This document shows, piece after piece, positions 24,137-34,761 of a stretch of 64,000 bases of DNA. The DNA lies in the NCBI RefSeq assembly GCF_023073355.1, contig NZ_JADPJI010000005.1, forward strand, positions 1,860,001 through 1,924,000, given 5' to 3'. The position numbers were made by a program, and so were the translations under genes. The stretch's first letter is position 1. Each line of letters begins with the position of its first letter. The notes beneath the pieces were generated by a model. That model saw only the letters and a list, made by a program, of their open reading frames with translations. It had not been told where the DNA came from and did no database searches. This DNA is from Bradyrhizobium sp. 199 (lineage in GTDB: Bacteria; Pseudomonadota; Alphaproteobacteria; Rhizobiales; Xanthobacteraceae).

Positions 24137-25636
24137 TCATGTGCGCTCGTAACGGTCGGCGACCAGACGGTCGAGCAGACGGACGCCATAGCCGCTGCCC
24201 CAGCTCTGGTTGATGTCGGTCTTCGGCGCGCCCATGGCGGTGCCGGCGATATCGAGATGGGCCCAGGGCGTGCCGTCGACGAAACGCTGCAGGAACTGCG
24301 CCGCGGTGATCGAGCCGCCGTGACGGCCGCCGGTGTTCTTCATGTCGGCGAACTGGGAATCGATCAGCTTGTCGTATTCGGGACCGAGCGGCATGCGCCA
24401 GACCTTGTCCCCGCTCTCGACGCCGGCTGCCAGCAGGCGTTCGGCAAGCTCGTCATTGTTGGAGAACATGCCGGCATGCTCTGTGCCGAGCGCGACCACG
24501 ATTGCGCCGGTCAGCGTCGCCAGATCCACCATGAATTTCGGCTTCACCTTCTTGGCGACGTACCAGAGCACGTCGGCGAGCACGAGGCGGCCTTCGGCGT
24601 CGGTGTTGATGATCTCGATGGTCTGGCCCGACATCGAGGTGACGATATCGCCCGGCCGCTGCGCATTGCCGTCGGGCATGTTCTCGACGAGGCCGATGGC
24701 GCCGACCACGTTGGCCTTGGCCTTGCGCGCCGCCAGCGCGTGCATCAGGCCGACGACGCAGGCCGCGCCCCCCATGTCCCCCTTCATGTCCTCCATGCTG
24801 CCGGCCGGCTTGATCGAAATACCGCCGGTGTCGAAGCAGACGCCCTTGCCGACGAAGCTGACCGGCGCCTCGCCTTTCTTGCCGCCGTCCCAGCGCATGA
24901 TCACGGTCCGGCTCGGCCGTGCCGAGCCCTGGCCGACGCCGAGCAGCGCGCCCATGCCGAGCTTCTGCATCGCCTTGACGTCGAGCACCTCGACCTTGAC
25001 GCCGAGCTTGCGGAGCTGACTGGCGCGGCGCGCGAATTCTTCCGGGAACAGCACGTTCGGCGGCTCATTGACGAGGTCGCGCGCGATGATCACGCCGTCG
25101 ACGACGTGGCCGGCCGCGGTAAACGCCTTCTTCGCAGCTGTGGCATCGCCGACCGCAAGCGAGATGTCGGCGCGCGAGCCGCCCTCCTCGCCGTCCTTCT
25201 TCTTCGTCTTGTAACGGTCGAACTTGTAGGCGCGTAAGCGAAGGCCCGAGGCGATCGCAACCGCCTGCTCACTCGTCATGGCGCCATCGGGCAGCTCCGC
25301 CATGATGGTCATGGTTGTAGTCCCGGTGGGAAGCTTGCTCGACGCCACACCGCCGAATTTGAGGAAATCGTTCGCCTTCAGGCCGGCCGCCTTGCCGGCG
25401 CCGATCACGAGCAGACGGGTGGCTTTCAGCCCCTCCGGCGCCAGGATGTCCAGCGTGGCCCCGCTTTTACCTTTGAAAGCGGCGGCGGCGGCCGCGCGCT
25501 TCACGAGTTCGACAGCGCGGCCCAGCGCCTTGGCCGTCGCCGGACCGACCTTCAGGCTGTCGTCGCAGAACACGACCAGGATGCCACGGGGGGCGGCAGA
25601 CAATGGGACGAAGCCGACCTTGATGGCATCGGACAT
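24137..25636 (-). CDS. pepA: Leucyl aminopeptidase (M17 family)
   Basis: A 499-residue cytosolic M17 aminopeptidase releasing N-terminal amino acids with two metal ions. The signature [16 protein letters not shown] is present, together with [19 protein letters not shown] (metal-binding Lys/Asp region) and [18 protein letters not shown]. The N-terminal macro-like domain precedes it. The ATG at 25636 has AAGGAG upstream, so the in-frame codons further 5' are untranslated. It heads a pepA-holC operon and is divergent from lptF. Confidence 0.95.
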   Translation of the reverse strand: MSDAIKVGFVPLSAAPRGILVVFCDDSLKVGPATAKALGRAVELVKRAAAAAAFKGKSGATLDILAPEGLKATRLLVIGAGKAAGLKANDFLKFGGVASSKLPTGTTTMTIMAELPDGAMTSEQAVAIASGLRLRAYKFDRYKTKKKDGEEGGSRADISLAVGDATAAKKAFTAAGHVVDGVIIARDLVNEPPNVLFPEEFARRASQLRKLGVKVEVLDVKAMQKLGMGALLGVGQGSARPSRTVIMRWDGGKKGEAPVSFVGKGVCFDTGGISIKPAGSMEDMKGDMGGAACVVGLMHALAARKAKANVVGAIGLVENMPDGNAQRPGDIVTSMSGQTIEIINTDAEGRLVLADVLWYVAKKVKPKFMVDLATLTGAIVVALGTEHAGMFSNNDELAERLLAAGVESGDKVWRMPLGPEYDKLIDSQFADMKNTGGRHGGSITAAQFLQRFVDGTPWAHLDIAGTAMGAPKTDINQSWGSGYGVRLLDRLVADRYERT

Positions 25637-25763
25637 GGGTAACTCCTTCAAAAATCTTGGTCTTTCCGCCATTCAAAGTTCTGACCAGGGCCGGACCTGA
25701 ACGACGATTCACTGAGGCCGCCGCACTATGGGCCAGCGGCCCGGCAGATGCCAAGCACCGCCC

Positions 25764-25921
25764 GTGGCCTCAAGGCCACAACGAGCGAAATAGTAACCAT
25801 ATATTGAGGGTGCCACGGGGCAGCCATTTTGTTGACGGATCAAAGGGATGGTAGTGAGAGAGTAAGCTGGCAGAAGAGGCGCTGGCCAACCTTGGGGATC
25901 CCCTGATCGGGGATTGGTTGG
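25764..25921. promoter_or_regulatory. pepA/lptF divergent spacer with hairpins
   Basis: The 338-base gap holds no gene. It contains a short perfect hairpin GTGGCCT-CA-AGGCCAC (25764-25779) and a larger two-part stem at 25886-25921: outer arms CCAACC/GGTTGG and inner arms ATCCCC/GGGGAT. The second ends about 53 bases before the lptF start and could be an mRNA leader structure. Promoters for both genes must lie here but none is clear. Confidence 0.35.
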
Positions 25922-25974
25922 ACAGCGGAATTTCGGCCGATGTTGGGGACTTGGTGGGATTCGTGCGGTAGCGC

Positions 25975-27141
25975 ATGGGGTCGATCGATAAGTATATCTT
26001 CCGCACGACGCTGGCGTCGTTTGCGCTGGTCCTGGTCAGCCTCACCGGCGTGATCTGGATTACGCAGGCGTTGCGCGGCATCGACCTGATGACGAGCCAG
26101 GGTCAGACCATCCTCACCTTCCTCGGCATCACCAGCCTTGTCGTGCCGGCCCTGGTCCTGATCATCTCGCCGATCGCGCTGATGATCGCGATCTCGCACA
26201 CGCTGAACAAGCTCGCGACCGATTCCGAGATCATCGTGATGAACGCTGCCGGCTTCTCGCCGTTCCGGCTGTTCTTTCCGTTCGTCTACGCCACCTGCGT
26301 TGTGGCGCTGCTGGTTGCCTTCATCGCGGCCTATCTCGCCCCCGACGGCATGCGGCGGATCAAGCAGTGGGATGCCGAGATCACCGCGGACGTGCTCACC
26401 AACATCCTGCAGCCCGGCCGCTTCGCCCGGCTCGACGAGAACCTCACGATCCGGATTCGCGAACGCCTGCCCGGCGGCATCCTTGCCGGCATCTTCATCG
26501 ACGACCGCCGCGACCCGAACGAGCGCGTTTCGATCGTGGCCGAGCGCGGCGAGGTCGTGAAGAACGAGACCGGCTCGTTCCTGGTGCTGGAAACCGGCAA
26601 TCTCCAGCGCTTCGAGGCGGGCAAGCGCGATCCGGCGCTGGTGGCGTTCAGCCGTTACGGCTTCGACATGTCGAAATTCTCCAAGGGCCGCGACGTCACC
26701 CTGGGCATTCGCGAGCTCTATCTCTGGGAGCTGTTCTCGCCGTCCGAGAACGATCCCGTCTACAAGCAGATTCCCGGTCAATTCCGCTCGGCTCTGCACG
26801 ACAGCCTGCTCGCGCCGATCTACCCCTTCGCCTTTGCGGTGCTGACCTTCGCGTTCCTCGGCGCGCCGCGCACCACCCGCCAGAGCCGTAACTTCTCGAT
26901 CGGCTCCTCGATCATCGCGGTGTTCGGCCTGCGCATGGCGGGCTTTGCCTGCTCGGTGATGGCGGTGAAGGCGCCGGGCCCCGTGCTGCTGCAATACGCG
27001 ATGGTTTTCGGCGCGATCGGCGTCGGATTGTGGATGATCATCGGCGGCGTCGTCGTCGAGCCGCCCCCCGGCCTGATCGATGCCATCAACAGGTCGAACG
27101 CGCGCATCGCGCGGCTGTTCGGACGTCCGGCCACCGCATGA
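25975..27141 (+). CDS. lptF: LPS export ABC transporter permease LptF
   Basis: A 388-residue YjgP/YjgQ permease with two groups of three transmembrane helices around a periplasmic beta-jellyroll. The N-terminal helix-loop (MGSIDKYIFRTTLASFALVL) and the cytoplasmic coupling helix in SHTLNKLATDSEIIVMNAAG are typical. LptF forms the LptB2FG inner-membrane machine that extracts lipopolysaccharide and passes it to LptC/LptA. Its stop overlaps the lptG start by four bases (ATGA), implying coupled synthesis of equal amounts. First gene of a long envelope operon. Confidence 0.93.
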   Translation: MGSIDKYIFRTTLASFALVLVSLTGVIWITQALRGIDLMTSQGQTILTFLGITSLVVPALVLIISPIALMIAISHTLNKLATDSEIIVMNAAGFSPFRLFFPFVYATCVVALLVAFIAAYLAPDGMRRIKQWDAEITADVLTNILQPGRFARLDENLTIRIRERLPGGILAGIFIDDRRDPNERVSIVAERGEVVKNETGSFLVLETGNLQRFEAGKRDPALVAFSRYGFDMSKFSKGRDVTLGIRELYLWELFSPSENDPVYKQIPGQFRSALHDSLLAPIYPFAFAVLTFAFLGAPRTTRQSRNFSIGSSIIAVFGLRMAGFACSVMAVKAPGPVLLQYAMVFGAIGVGLWMIIGGVVVEPPPGLIDAINRSNARIARLFGRPATA

Positions 27142-28235
27142 GCATGCTCACCAACACACTCGGGCGCTATTTCGCCGGCCGATTTGTGGTCGCCGCGCTC
27201 GGCGTGTTCGCGAGCATTTTCCTGCTGCTGGTGCTGGTCGACTACATCGAGATGGTGCGCAAGACCTCAGGGCTGGCATCCGCCTCGGCGCTGATGGTGG
27301 CTGAGACCTCGCTGTTTCGGGTGCCGCAGCTTTTGGAGAAGCTGACGCCGTTCTGCATGCTGATCGGGGCCATGACCTGCTATCTCGCCCTCTCCCGCCG
27401 GCTCGAGCTCGTAGTGGCGCGCGCCGCCGGCATCTCCGCATGGCAGTTCATCTCGCCGGCGCTCGCCAGCGCGCTTCTGATCGGGGTGATTGCCACGGTC
27501 GCCTACAATCCGATGTCGGCCAATCTGCGCGAAGCCTCCAAGCGCATGGAGGCCGAACTGTTCGGCTCGGCGCCCGGCGGCGGCATCCAGGACGCCTCCG
27601 GCTTCTGGCTCAACCAGGCGACCAGCGACGGCCAGACCATCATCAATGCGGCGCGCAGCGAGCAGCAGGGCGTCCGGCTCACGGGGCTCACGCTGTTCCG
27701 GTTCGACCCGGAGCAGCACTTCAAGGAGCGGATCGAGGCGCGCGAGGCGACGCTCGAGAGTGGCCGCTGGCTGTTCAAGGGCGTCCGCCGCTTCTCGCTG
27801 GACGCACCGCCGGTCGACCAGGCCAGCCTGGAGATTCCCACGACCCTGACCGAGGCGCAGGTCCGCAACAGCTTTTCCACCCCCGAGACTGTGTCCTTTT
27901 GGCAACTACCGGGCTACATCCGCTCCTCCGAGAGCTCAGGCTTCGCGACAGCCGGATACCGACTCCAGTATCAGAAGCTTCTGGCGCAGCCGTTTTTGCT
28001 GGCTGCCATGGTGATGCTCGCGGCCTCCGTGTCGTTGCGCTTCTTCCGGATGGGCGGCGTGCAAAAGATGGTTTTGAGTGGCGTGGGCGCAGGCTTTCTG
28101 CTCTACGTTCTGTCGAAAGTGACTGAAGACTTGAGCAAGGCTGAGTTGATGCATCCGATCGCTGCGGCGTGGTTGCCCGCGGTGGTGGGCGGCCTCACCG
28201 GCTTTTTGGCCTTGTTGTATCAGGAGGACGGTTAG
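27138..28235 (+). CDS. lptG: LPS export ABC transporter permease LptG
   Basis: A 365-residue partner of LptF with the same topology: helices VAALGVFASIFLLLVLVDY, the coupling segment YLALSRRLELVVARAAGIS, a periplasmic jellyroll (residues about 110-260) and three C-terminal helices including LLAAMVMLAASVSLRFFRMG. The ATG at 27138 gives MSMLTNTLGRYFAGRFVVAA. It overlaps lptF by ATGA, and its stop overlaps the GTG start of lptD by one base. Function follows from the family and the operon. Confidence 0.93.
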   Translation: MSMLTNTLGRYFAGRFVVAALGVFASIFLLLVLVDYIEMVRKTSGLASASALMVAETSLFRVPQLLEKLTPFCMLIGAMTCYLALSRRLELVVARAAGISAWQFISPALASALLIGVIATVAYNPMSANLREASKRMEAELFGSAPGGGIQDASGFWLNQATSDGQTIINAARSEQQGVRLTGLTLFRFDPEQHFKERIEAREATLESGRWLFKGVRRFSLDAPPVDQASLEIPTTLTEAQVRNSFSTPETVSFWQLPGYIRSSESSGFATAGYRLQYQKLLAQPFLLAAMVMLAASVSLRFFRMGGVQKMVLSGVGAGFLLYVLSKVTEDLSKAELMHPIAAAWLPAVVGGLTGFLALLYQEDG

Positions 28236-30724
28236 TGACTGCCGTCCATCGCGGACTCGTGTCTCGTTTGACGCGGCGCACCGTAGTGCGCGCGAACGGG
28301 TGCGGCTTGTCCATCCGAAGGCTGTTGCTCACCGTCGTCACCGCTGCCTTGCTCGGCGGGCTGCTCGATGTTGCCGCCGTGGCCCCGGCCTCCGCCCAGA
28401 GCTTCACCTACAATCCGCTGCCGCCGCGTCCGAAGCCGCCCAAGGCTCCCAACGACAACCAGATGCTGGTGCAGGCGACCGAGGTCGACTACGACTACAA
28501 CAATTCGCGCGTCTCGGCGGTCGGCAACGTCCAGCTGTTCTACAACGGCACCAGCGTCGAAGCCGACAGGGTCATCTACGACCAGAAGACCAAGCGGCTG
28601 CATGCCGAAGGCAACATCCGCATGACGGATGCCGACGGCAAGATCACCTATGCCGAGATCATGGATCTCTCCGACGATTACCGCGACGGTTTCGTCGATT
28701 CGCTGCGCGTGGACACCGCCGACCAGACCCGCATGGCCGCGAGCCGTGCCGATCGCTCCAGCGGCAATTACACGGTATTCGAGAACGGCGTCTACACGGC
28801 CTGCGCGCCGTGCAAGGACGATCCGAAGAAGCCGCCGCTGTGGCAGGTCAAGGGTGCGCGCATCATCCACGACCAGCAGGAGAAGATGCTGTATTTCGAG
28901 ACGGCACAGATCGAATTCTTCGGCGTGCCGCTCGCCTACATGCCCTATTTCTCGACGCCCGACCCCACCGTGAAGCGCAAGAGCGGCTTCCTGATGCCGG
29001 GTTACTTTCCGGGCACGACGAACACCGGCTTCGGCGCCGAAGTTCCGTATTATTGGGCGATCGCGCCCGACATGGACGCAACCATCACCCCCCGCTTCAT
29101 GTCGCGGCAGGGCGTGCTGCTGCAGGGCGAATTCCGTCAGCGCCTGATCGACGGCGCCTACCAGATCCGCGCCTACGGCATCGACCAGCTCGATCCCGGC
29201 GCCTTTGCCGGACAGCCCGGCGACCGCCAGTTCCGCGGCGCCGTCGACACCAAGGGTCAGTTCGCGCTGAACGACAAATGGGTCTGGGGTTGGGACGGCG
29301 TCGTGATGTCCGACTACTATTTCTTCTCGGACTACCGGCTTTACCAGTACCGCGATCCGCTCGGCTCGTTCCTGCTGCTGCCGACGGAAGCGCTGTCGCA
29401 GCTCTATCTGACCGGCGTCGGCAACCGCAGCTTCTTCGACGCGCGCACGATGTACTGGCTCAGCTATTCGGGTAACCAGAGCCAGGTGCCGATCGTCTAT
29501 CCGGTGATCGACTATTCCAATGTGCTCAATTATCCGGTCTTTGGCGGCGAGTTCAGCTACAAGACCAATTTCGTGAACATGTCGCGCGATCAGGCGGTGT
29601 TCGATCCGATCACGACGATCGCCAACACCAACAGCCTGTGCACGACGGCGTCGGCCGATCCGCTGGCCCGCACGCCCTCGCAGTGCCTGCTGCGCGGCTT
29701 CCCCGGCAGCTATACCCGCCTTACGGCCGAAGCGCAGTGGCGCAAGTCGTTTACCGATCCGCTCGGCCAGATCTGGACGCCGTTCGCCAGTCTGCGCGCC
29801 GACGCGATCAACTCCTCGGTCTCCAATCAGCCGGGCGTGTCGAACTATCTTCCCGTCGGCGACACCCAGGCGTTCCGCCTGATGCCGACCGTGGGCCTGG
29901 AATACCGTTACCCCTTCATCAACATTCAGCCCTGGGGATCGACCACGGTCGAGCCGATCGCGCAGATCATCATCCGGCCGAACGAGACCTATGCCGGCAG
30001 GTTCCCGAACGAGGACGCGCAGAGCATGGTGTTCGACGCCTCGAACCTGTTCAGCGTCGACAAGTTCTCCGGCTACGACCGTGTCGAGGGCGGCGGCCGC
30101 GCCAATGTCGGCGTGCAGTCCACCACGCAGTTCGACAAGGGCGGCGCGGTCAAGGTGCTGTTCGGCCAGTCCTACCAGCTGTTCGGCATGAACTCCTTCG
30201 CGGTCCAGGACTCCATCAATACCGGTCTGGATTCCGGCCTGGACAAGCCGCGTTCCGATTATGTCGCAAGCGCCAGCTACTCGCCCAACAGCACCTATAC
30301 GTTCAGCGTCCGCTCACGCATGGATGAGCAGACCTGGAACGTCCAGCGCTTCGAGGCGGAAGGCCGCGCGAATTTCAATCGCTGGTCGGTCGCCGTGCTG
30401 TACGGCAATTACGCGCCGCAGCCGGAACTCGGCTATCTGACCCGCCGCGAGGGCATCCTGACCTCGGGCTCGATCAAGCTCGCCACCAACTGGGTGGTGT
30501 CGGGTTCGGCGCGGTGGGACCTCGAGGCCAACAAGATCAACCAGTATGTGCTCGGCGCCGGCTACGTCGACGATTGCTTCGTGCTGGCGGCGAACTATGT
30601 AACTTCGTATAGCTATTCTGCGGGCACCGCGCCGCCCGTGCTGAGCCATGCGTTCATGTTCCAGATCGGCCTGCGCACGCTGGCGACCTCGTCGACGACC
30701 AGCAGTTCCGCCGGCCTCCAGTGA
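28235..30724 (+). CDS. lptD: LPS-assembly outer-membrane protein LptD
   Basis: An 829-residue LptD that inserts LPS into the outer leaflet. The GTG at 28235 overlaps the lptG stop and is preceded by AGGAGG. The long basic N-terminus and hydrophobic stretch (LLTVVTAALLGGLLDVAAVA, then ASAQ) form the signal peptide. An OstA/LptA-like beta-jellyroll follows (VQATEVDYDYNNSRVSAVGN, LHAEGNIRMTD), then the large C-terminal barrel (MPYFSTPDPTVKRKSGFLMP). Alphaproteobacterial LptD is often larger than 800 residues, as here. Cysteines CAPC near residue 190 may be part of the disulfide set. Confidence 0.92.
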   Translation: MTAVHRGLVSRLTRRTVVRANGCGLSIRRLLLTVVTAALLGGLLDVAAVAPASAQSFTYNPLPPRPKPPKAPNDNQMLVQATEVDYDYNNSRVSAVGNVQLFYNGTSVEADRVIYDQKTKRLHAEGNIRMTDADGKITYAEIMDLSDDYRDGFVDSLRVDTADQTRMAASRADRSSGNYTVFENGVYTACAPCKDDPKKPPLWQVKGARIIHDQQEKMLYFETAQIEFFGVPLAYMPYFSTPDPTVKRKSGFLMPGYFPGTTNTGFGAEVPYYWAIAPDMDATITPRFMSRQGVLLQGEFRQRLIDGAYQIRAYGIDQLDPGAFAGQPGDRQFRGAVDTKGQFALNDKWVWGWDGVVMSDYYFFSDYRLYQYRDPLGSFLLLPTEALSQLYLTGVGNRSFFDARTMYWLSYSGNQSQVPIVYPVIDYSNVLNYPVFGGEFSYKTNFVNMSRDQAVFDPITTIANTNSLCTTASADPLARTPSQCLLRGFPGSYTRLTAEAQWRKSFTDPLGQIWTPFASLRADAINSSVSNQPGVSNYLPVGDTQAFRLMPTVGLEYRYPFINIQPWGSTTVEPIAQIIIRPNETYAGRFPNEDAQSMVFDASNLFSVDKFSGYDRVEGGGRANVGVQSTTQFDKGGAVKVLFGQSYQLFGMNSFAVQDSINTGLDSGLDKPRSDYVASASYSPNSTYTFSVRSRMDEQTWNVQRFEAEGRANFNRWSVAVLYGNYAPQPELGYLTRREGILTSGSIKLATNWVVSGSARWDLEANKINQYVLGAGYVDDCFVLAANYVTSYSYSAGTAPPVLSHAFMFQIGLRTLATSSTTSSSAGLQ

Positions 30725-30778
30725 ACGGTTTGAAGTGCCGGCCGCGCTTGCCCCCAACACAGGCTCGAGGCGGTTGAC

Positions 30779-31729
30779 ATGCGAGCGACAATCATGACGA
30801 CCCCATTGCCTGTCTTCCGCCTCCTGCTTGCCATCAGTGCCGGGCTGATCCTGACCGGACTGCCCTCGCCGTCGCGCGCGCAGAACATCGTCGTCATGGT
30901 CAACGGCGATCCGATCACCGATTTCGACATCGATCAGCGCGCCAAGCTCGACCAGCTGACGACGCAGAAGACCCCGCCCCGGCAGGAGGTCATCAAGGAG
31001 CTGATCGACGACAAGGTGAAGCTCAAGGAAGGCAAGAAATTCGGGGTCGATCCCGGCGTCTCCGACGTCAACCAGTCCTACGAGGGCATGGCGCAGCGCA
31101 TGCGCATTTCGCCCGAGCAGCTCACCAAGTCGCTCGAATCCAAGGGCGTCCGCCCCGAAACGCTGAAGGGGCGCATGAAGGCCGAGATGGTCTGGACCAG
31201 CCTCGTGCGCGGCCGCTTCAAGGAGAAGCTGCTCGTCGGCGAGCGCGACGTCGCGCAAGCCGTGCAGGCCCAGACCGGCGACAAGCTTCAGATCGAAGGC
31301 ACCGAATACAAGATGCAGCCGATCGTGCTGATCGTGCCGCGCGGCTCGTCGGCGGCGTTCCTGGAAACACGCAAGAAGGAAGCCGAGACCTATCGCTCGC
31401 GCGTCGCCAGCTGCGAGGAAGCCAATTCGCTGTTCCGCTCGACCCCGAACGCCACCATCCGCGACAGCGTCACCAAGACCACCGCGGAACTGCCGGAGGC
31501 GCTGCGCAAGGTGCTCGACGATACGCCGATCGGCCATTTGACCGCGCCCGAGCTGACCAAGAACGGCATCGAGATGGTGGTGCTGTGCGCGCGCAAGCCG
31601 ACCATGATCGACACGCCGAAGAAGCGCGAGGTCCGCGAGAAGATGTATCAGGAGAAGTACGAGAAGACCCAGAAGGCCTATCTCGACGACCTCCGCAAGG
31701 CGGCGATGATCGAATATCGCAACCGCTGA
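30779..31729 (+). CDS. SurA-like periplasmic chaperone / peptidyl-prolyl isomerase
   Basis: A 316-residue exported protein (signal LLLAISAGLILTGLP, cleavage after SRAQ) opening with the SurA N-terminal pattern NIVVMVNGDPITDFDIDQR and the helical chaperone core (TPPRQEVIKELIDDKVKLKE). The parvulin-like part from about residue 170 is divergent, so isomerase activity is uncertain. It lies between lptD and pdxA, the position of surA in many proteobacteria, supporting a role in outer-membrane protein folding, including LptD. The pdxA start overlaps its stop codon. Confidence 0.85.
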   Translation: MRATIMTTPLPVFRLLLAISAGLILTGLPSPSRAQNIVVMVNGDPITDFDIDQRAKLDQLTTQKTPPRQEVIKELIDDKVKLKEGKKFGVDPGVSDVNQSYEGMAQRMRISPEQLTKSLESKGVRPETLKGRMKAEMVWTSLVRGRFKEKLLVGERDVAQAVQAQTGDKLQIEGTEYKMQPIVLIVPRGSSAAFLETRKKEAETYRSRVASCEEANSLFRSTPNATIRDSVTKTTAELPEALRKVLDDTPIGHLTAPELTKNGIEMVVLCARKPTMIDTPKKREVREKMYQEKYEKTQKAYLDDLRKAAMIEYRNR

Positions 31730-32748
31730 TGGCCCATCGCGCAGCAAAGCCACTTCCCCTTGCCCTGACCCTGGGAGAGCCCGCCGGCATCGGCCCCGAC
31801 ATCACGATCGCAGCCTGGCTGAGGCGCCGCGAGCTGAACCTGCCGGCCTTCTACCTGCTCGGCGACGAGGCGCTGATCGCGCGACGCGCCAAAGCGCTCG
31901 CCGCCGATCTCAGGATTGCCGCGGTGAGCCCCGGCGAAGCCGAGGCCGCCTTCACTGACGCCCTGCCGGTGGTTGCCACCGGCGAGCGCGCGACCGCCGA
32001 GCCTGGCAAGCCCGATGCATCGAGCGCATCGGCCGCGCTGGCCTCGATCCGGCAGGCGGTCACCGATGTCCGCGAGGGCCGCGCCGGGGCCGTGGTCACC
32101 AATCCGATCGCCAAGAGCGTGCTCTATCGCGCCGGCTTCCGTCATCCCGGCCACACCGAATTCCTCGCCGAGCTCTCAGCAGAGGACGGCCGCGTGCCGC
32201 AGCCGGTGATGATGCTGTGGTCGCCGCAGCTCGCCGTGGTGCCCGTCACCATCCACGTCTCGATGCGCGAGGCACTGGCGCAGCTCACCAGCGAGCTGAT
32301 CGCCTCGACCGTCCGCATCGTCGCAACCGAGCTGAGATCCCGCTTCGGCATCGCGCGGCCGCGCATCGCGGTCTCCGGCCTCAATCCGCATGCCGGCGAA
32401 GACGGCTCGCTCGGCCACGAGGAGCAGACCATCATCGCGCCGGCGCTGAAAACGCTGCGCAGCGACGGCATCGAGGCAAGAGGCCCGCTGCCCGCCGACA
32501 CCATGTTCCACGAGGCCGCGCGCAGCACCTATGACTGCGCCGTCTGCATGTATCACGACCAGGCGCTGATCCCGATCAAGACCGTCGCCTTCGACGACGC
32601 GGTCAACGTCACGCTCGGCCTGCCCTTGATCCGCACCTCGCCCGATCACGGCACCGCCTTCGACATCGCCGGCACCGGCAAGGCCAATCCGGCCAGCCTG
32701 ATCGCAGCCTTGAAGCTCGCAAGCCGCATGGCGGCTTCGCAAACCTGA
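31729..32748 (+). CDS. pdxA: 4-hydroxythreonine-4-phosphate dehydrogenase
   Basis: A 339-residue PdxA of the DXP-dependent vitamin B6 pathway, oxidising 4-phosphohydroxy-L-threonine with NAD. Landmarks: [20 protein letters not shown] at the N-terminus, [20 protein letters not shown] and GHTEFLAE in the substrate pocket, [19 protein letters not shown] and [20 protein letters not shown] with metal-binding His/Asp residues. The start codon overlaps the upstream stop (TGATG), and the stop overlaps the rsmA start in the same way. The surA-pdxA-rsmA order is conserved in proteobacteria. Confidence 0.95.
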   Translation: MAHRAAKPLPLALTLGEPAGIGPDITIAAWLRRRELNLPAFYLLGDEALIARRAKALAADLRIAAVSPGEAEAAFTDALPVVATGERATAEPGKPDASSASAALASIRQAVTDVREGRAGAVVTNPIAKSVLYRAGFRHPGHTEFLAELSAEDGRVPQPVMMLWSPQLAVVPVTIHVSMREALAQLTSELIASTVRIVATELRSRFGIARPRIAVSGLNPHAGEDGSLGHEEQTIIAPALKTLRSDGIEARGPLPADTMFHEAARSTYDCAVCMYHDQALIPIKTVAFDDAVNVTLGLPLIRTSPDHGTAFDIAGTGKANPASLIAALKLASRMAASQT

Positions 32749-33605
32749 TGAGCGCGATCGACGACCTCCCGCCGCTGCGCGAGGTCATTCGCCAGCACGC
32801 GCTGTCGGCGCGCAAATCGCTCGGCCAGAACTTTCTGCTCGACCTCAATCTCACCGCGCGCATCGCGCGCGCGGCCGCGCCGCTGGAAGACTCCACCATC
32901 GTCGAGATCGGCCCTGGCCCCGGCGGGCTGACACGCGCGCTGCTCGCGCTCGGCGCCAAACGCGTCATCGCCATCGAGCATGACGAGCGCGCGATACCGG
33001 CGCTTCAGGAAATCTCCGCGCGCTATCCTGACAGGCTCGAGATCGTGCATGGCGATGCCATGACCTTCGATCCGCGTCCGCTGCTCGATGGCGAACGAGC
33101 AAAAATCGTTGCCAACCTGCCCTACAACATCGCGACCCAGCTTCTGATCACCTGGCTCACGAGCGAGCCCTGGCCGCCCTGGTACGATCTGATGGTCTTG
33201 ATGTTCCAGCGCGAGGTCGGCGAGCGCATCGTCGCGCGCGAGGACGAGGAGGCCTATGGCCGGCTCGGCGTGCTCGCCAACTGGCGCTGCGAGACCAAGA
33301 TCCTGTTCGACATTGCGCCGTCCGCCTTCGTGCCGCCGCCGAAGGTCACCTCCTCCGTCGTGCGCTTCACGCCGCGCGCAGAACCTCTGCCCTGCGATCG
33401 CAGGCTGCTCGAACAGGTCGCCGCCGCCGCGTTCGGTCAGCGCCGCAAGATGCTGCGGCAAAGCCTGAAGTCGCTCGGCGCCGATCCGGCGCGGCTTGCA
33501 CAGGCCGCCGGCGTCGATGCGACGCGGCGCGCCGAGACCATTCCGATATCAGGCTTTGTTGCCATGGCCTGTGAATTGGCGGATATACGCAGCGAAACCA
33601 AATAA
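32748..33605 (+). CDS. rsmA: 16S rRNA dimethyladenosine transferase (KsgA)
   Basis: A 285-residue KsgA/RsmA that dimethylates two adjacent adenines near the 3' end of 16S rRNA during 30S maturation. Motifs in order: [18 protein letters not shown], the SAM loop [31 protein letters not shown] (acidic ribose contact), and the catalytic [11 protein letters not shown]. The C-terminal helical domain ([16 protein letters not shown]) is complete. It is translationally coupled to pdxA by a one-base overlap and ends the envelope operon; the next gene starts 21 bases on. Confidence 0.95.
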   Translation: MSAIDDLPPLREVIRQHALSARKSLGQNFLLDLNLTARIARAAAPLEDSTIVEIGPGPGGLTRALLALGAKRVIAIEHDERAIPALQEISARYPDRLEIVHGDAMTFDPRPLLDGERAKIVANLPYNIATQLLITWLTSEPWPPWYDLMVLMFQREVGERIVAREDEEAYGRLGVLANWRCETKILFDIAPSAFVPPPKVTSSVVRFTPRAEPLPCDRRLLEQVAAAAFGQRRKMLRQSLKSLGADPARLAQAAGVDATRRAETIPISGFVAMACELADIRSETK

Positions 33606-33626
33606 TAGAATTCCGGAGGAGAGAAT

Positions 33627-34685
33627 ATGGCGCTGATGCGCAGGCAGTCCCTGGTCAAGTTCGACGCGCCCTTGTGCGAGACCATCGTCGACACGCCGAA
33701 GCCTGAAGGACGCGAGGTGCTGGTCCGCATCGAGCGCTGCGGCCTCTGCCATTCCGATCTCCACATCCAGGACGGCTACGCCGATCTCGGCGGCGGCAAG
33801 AAGCTCGACACCACGCGCGGCATGACGCTGCCCTTCACGCTTGGCCACGAAATTGCCGGCGTGGTCGACGAGGTCGGTCCGGACGTCGCTGCCGGTCTCG
33901 TCGGCACCAAGAAGGCCGTCTTCCCCTGGATCGGCTGCGGCCAGTGCCGCGACTGCGCCAATGGCGACGAGAATCTGTGCGCGAAGCAGCGCTTCCTCGG
34001 CGTCTCCATCGACGGCGGCTTCGCCACCCACGTGCTGGTGCCTGACGCCAAATATCTGCTCGACTACGATCCTCTGCCCGTCAACCAGGCCGCGACCCTG
34101 ATGTGCTCCGGCGTCACCGCCTATGGCGCGCTCAAGCGTCTGGTCGATCGCCCCCGCCAGCGCAACCTCTTGCTGATCGGGCTCGGCGGCGTCGGCATGA
34201 TGGGCCTGTCGTTCGCGCAGGCGATGTTCAAGCAGCCGATCACGGTCGCCGACCTCTCGGCGGCCGCGCGCGACACCGCGCTGAAAAACGGTGCCGCCGT
34301 CGCCTATGATCCGTCCGAGCCCGACGTGATCAAGCGCATCCTGAAGGAGACCGAAGGCGGCTTCGACGAGATCGTCGATTTCGCCGGCAACGAGAAGTCG
34401 ATGGCGTTCGCCGTCGCCGTCGCCGCGCGCGGCGGCAAGATCGTGGTCTCCGGCCTGATGGGCGGCCAGTTCACGCTGCCGATGGTGCAGTGGGTCTATA
34501 AGCGCATGACGATCGAGGGGTTCATGGTCGGCACGCTCGCTGAGGCCCAGGAGCTGATGGCGCTGGCGCGCGCCGGCAAGATCAAGCCGACGCCGATGCG
34601 CGAGGAGCCGATGGGCGACGTCCAGAAATGGATCGACGAGCTACGCGCCGGCAAGGTCGTCGGCCGCATCGTGCTGAAGAACTGA
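33627..34685 (+). CDS. Zinc-dependent alcohol dehydrogenase family protein
   Basis: A 352-residue MDR-superfamily dehydrogenase. Catalytic zinc ligands are in CGLCHSDLHIQDGY and GHEIAG, the structural zinc site is IGCGQCRDCANGDENLC (four cysteines), and LIGLGGVGMMGLSFAQ is the NAD(P) Rossmann loop. The RBS GGAGGAGAG is strong. It starts only 21 bases after rsmA and may be read through from that operon, though its function is unrelated. Oxidation of an alcohol to an aldehyde is expected; the substrate cannot be told. Confidence 0.9.
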   Translation: MALMRRQSLVKFDAPLCETIVDTPKPEGREVLVRIERCGLCHSDLHIQDGYADLGGGKKLDTTRGMTLPFTLGHEIAGVVDEVGPDVAAGLVGTKKAVFPWIGCGQCRDCANGDENLCAKQRFLGVSIDGGFATHVLVPDAKYLLDYDPLPVNQAATLMCSGVTAYGALKRLVDRPRQRNLLLIGLGGVGMMGLSFAQAMFKQPITVADLSAAARDTALKNGAAVAYDPSEPDVIKRILKETEGGFDEIVDFAGNEKSMAFAVAVAARGGKIVVSGLMGGQFTLPMVQWVYKRMTIEGFMVGTLAEAQELMALARAGKIKPTPMREEPMGDVQKWIDELRAGKVVGRIVLKN

Positions 34686-34761
34686 GCCTTCGCGGCGGCG
34701 GGCCCGACGCAAGTTGCGCCCGCTGCACGGAACGCCTTCGGCCCCGCCGCGTTGGCAGCGC

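Noticed and set aside
30314..31753. 479-codon minus-strand frame across surA-like and lptD ends
   Set aside because: Antisense shadow; the plus-strand genes have overlapping start/stop codons and known order.
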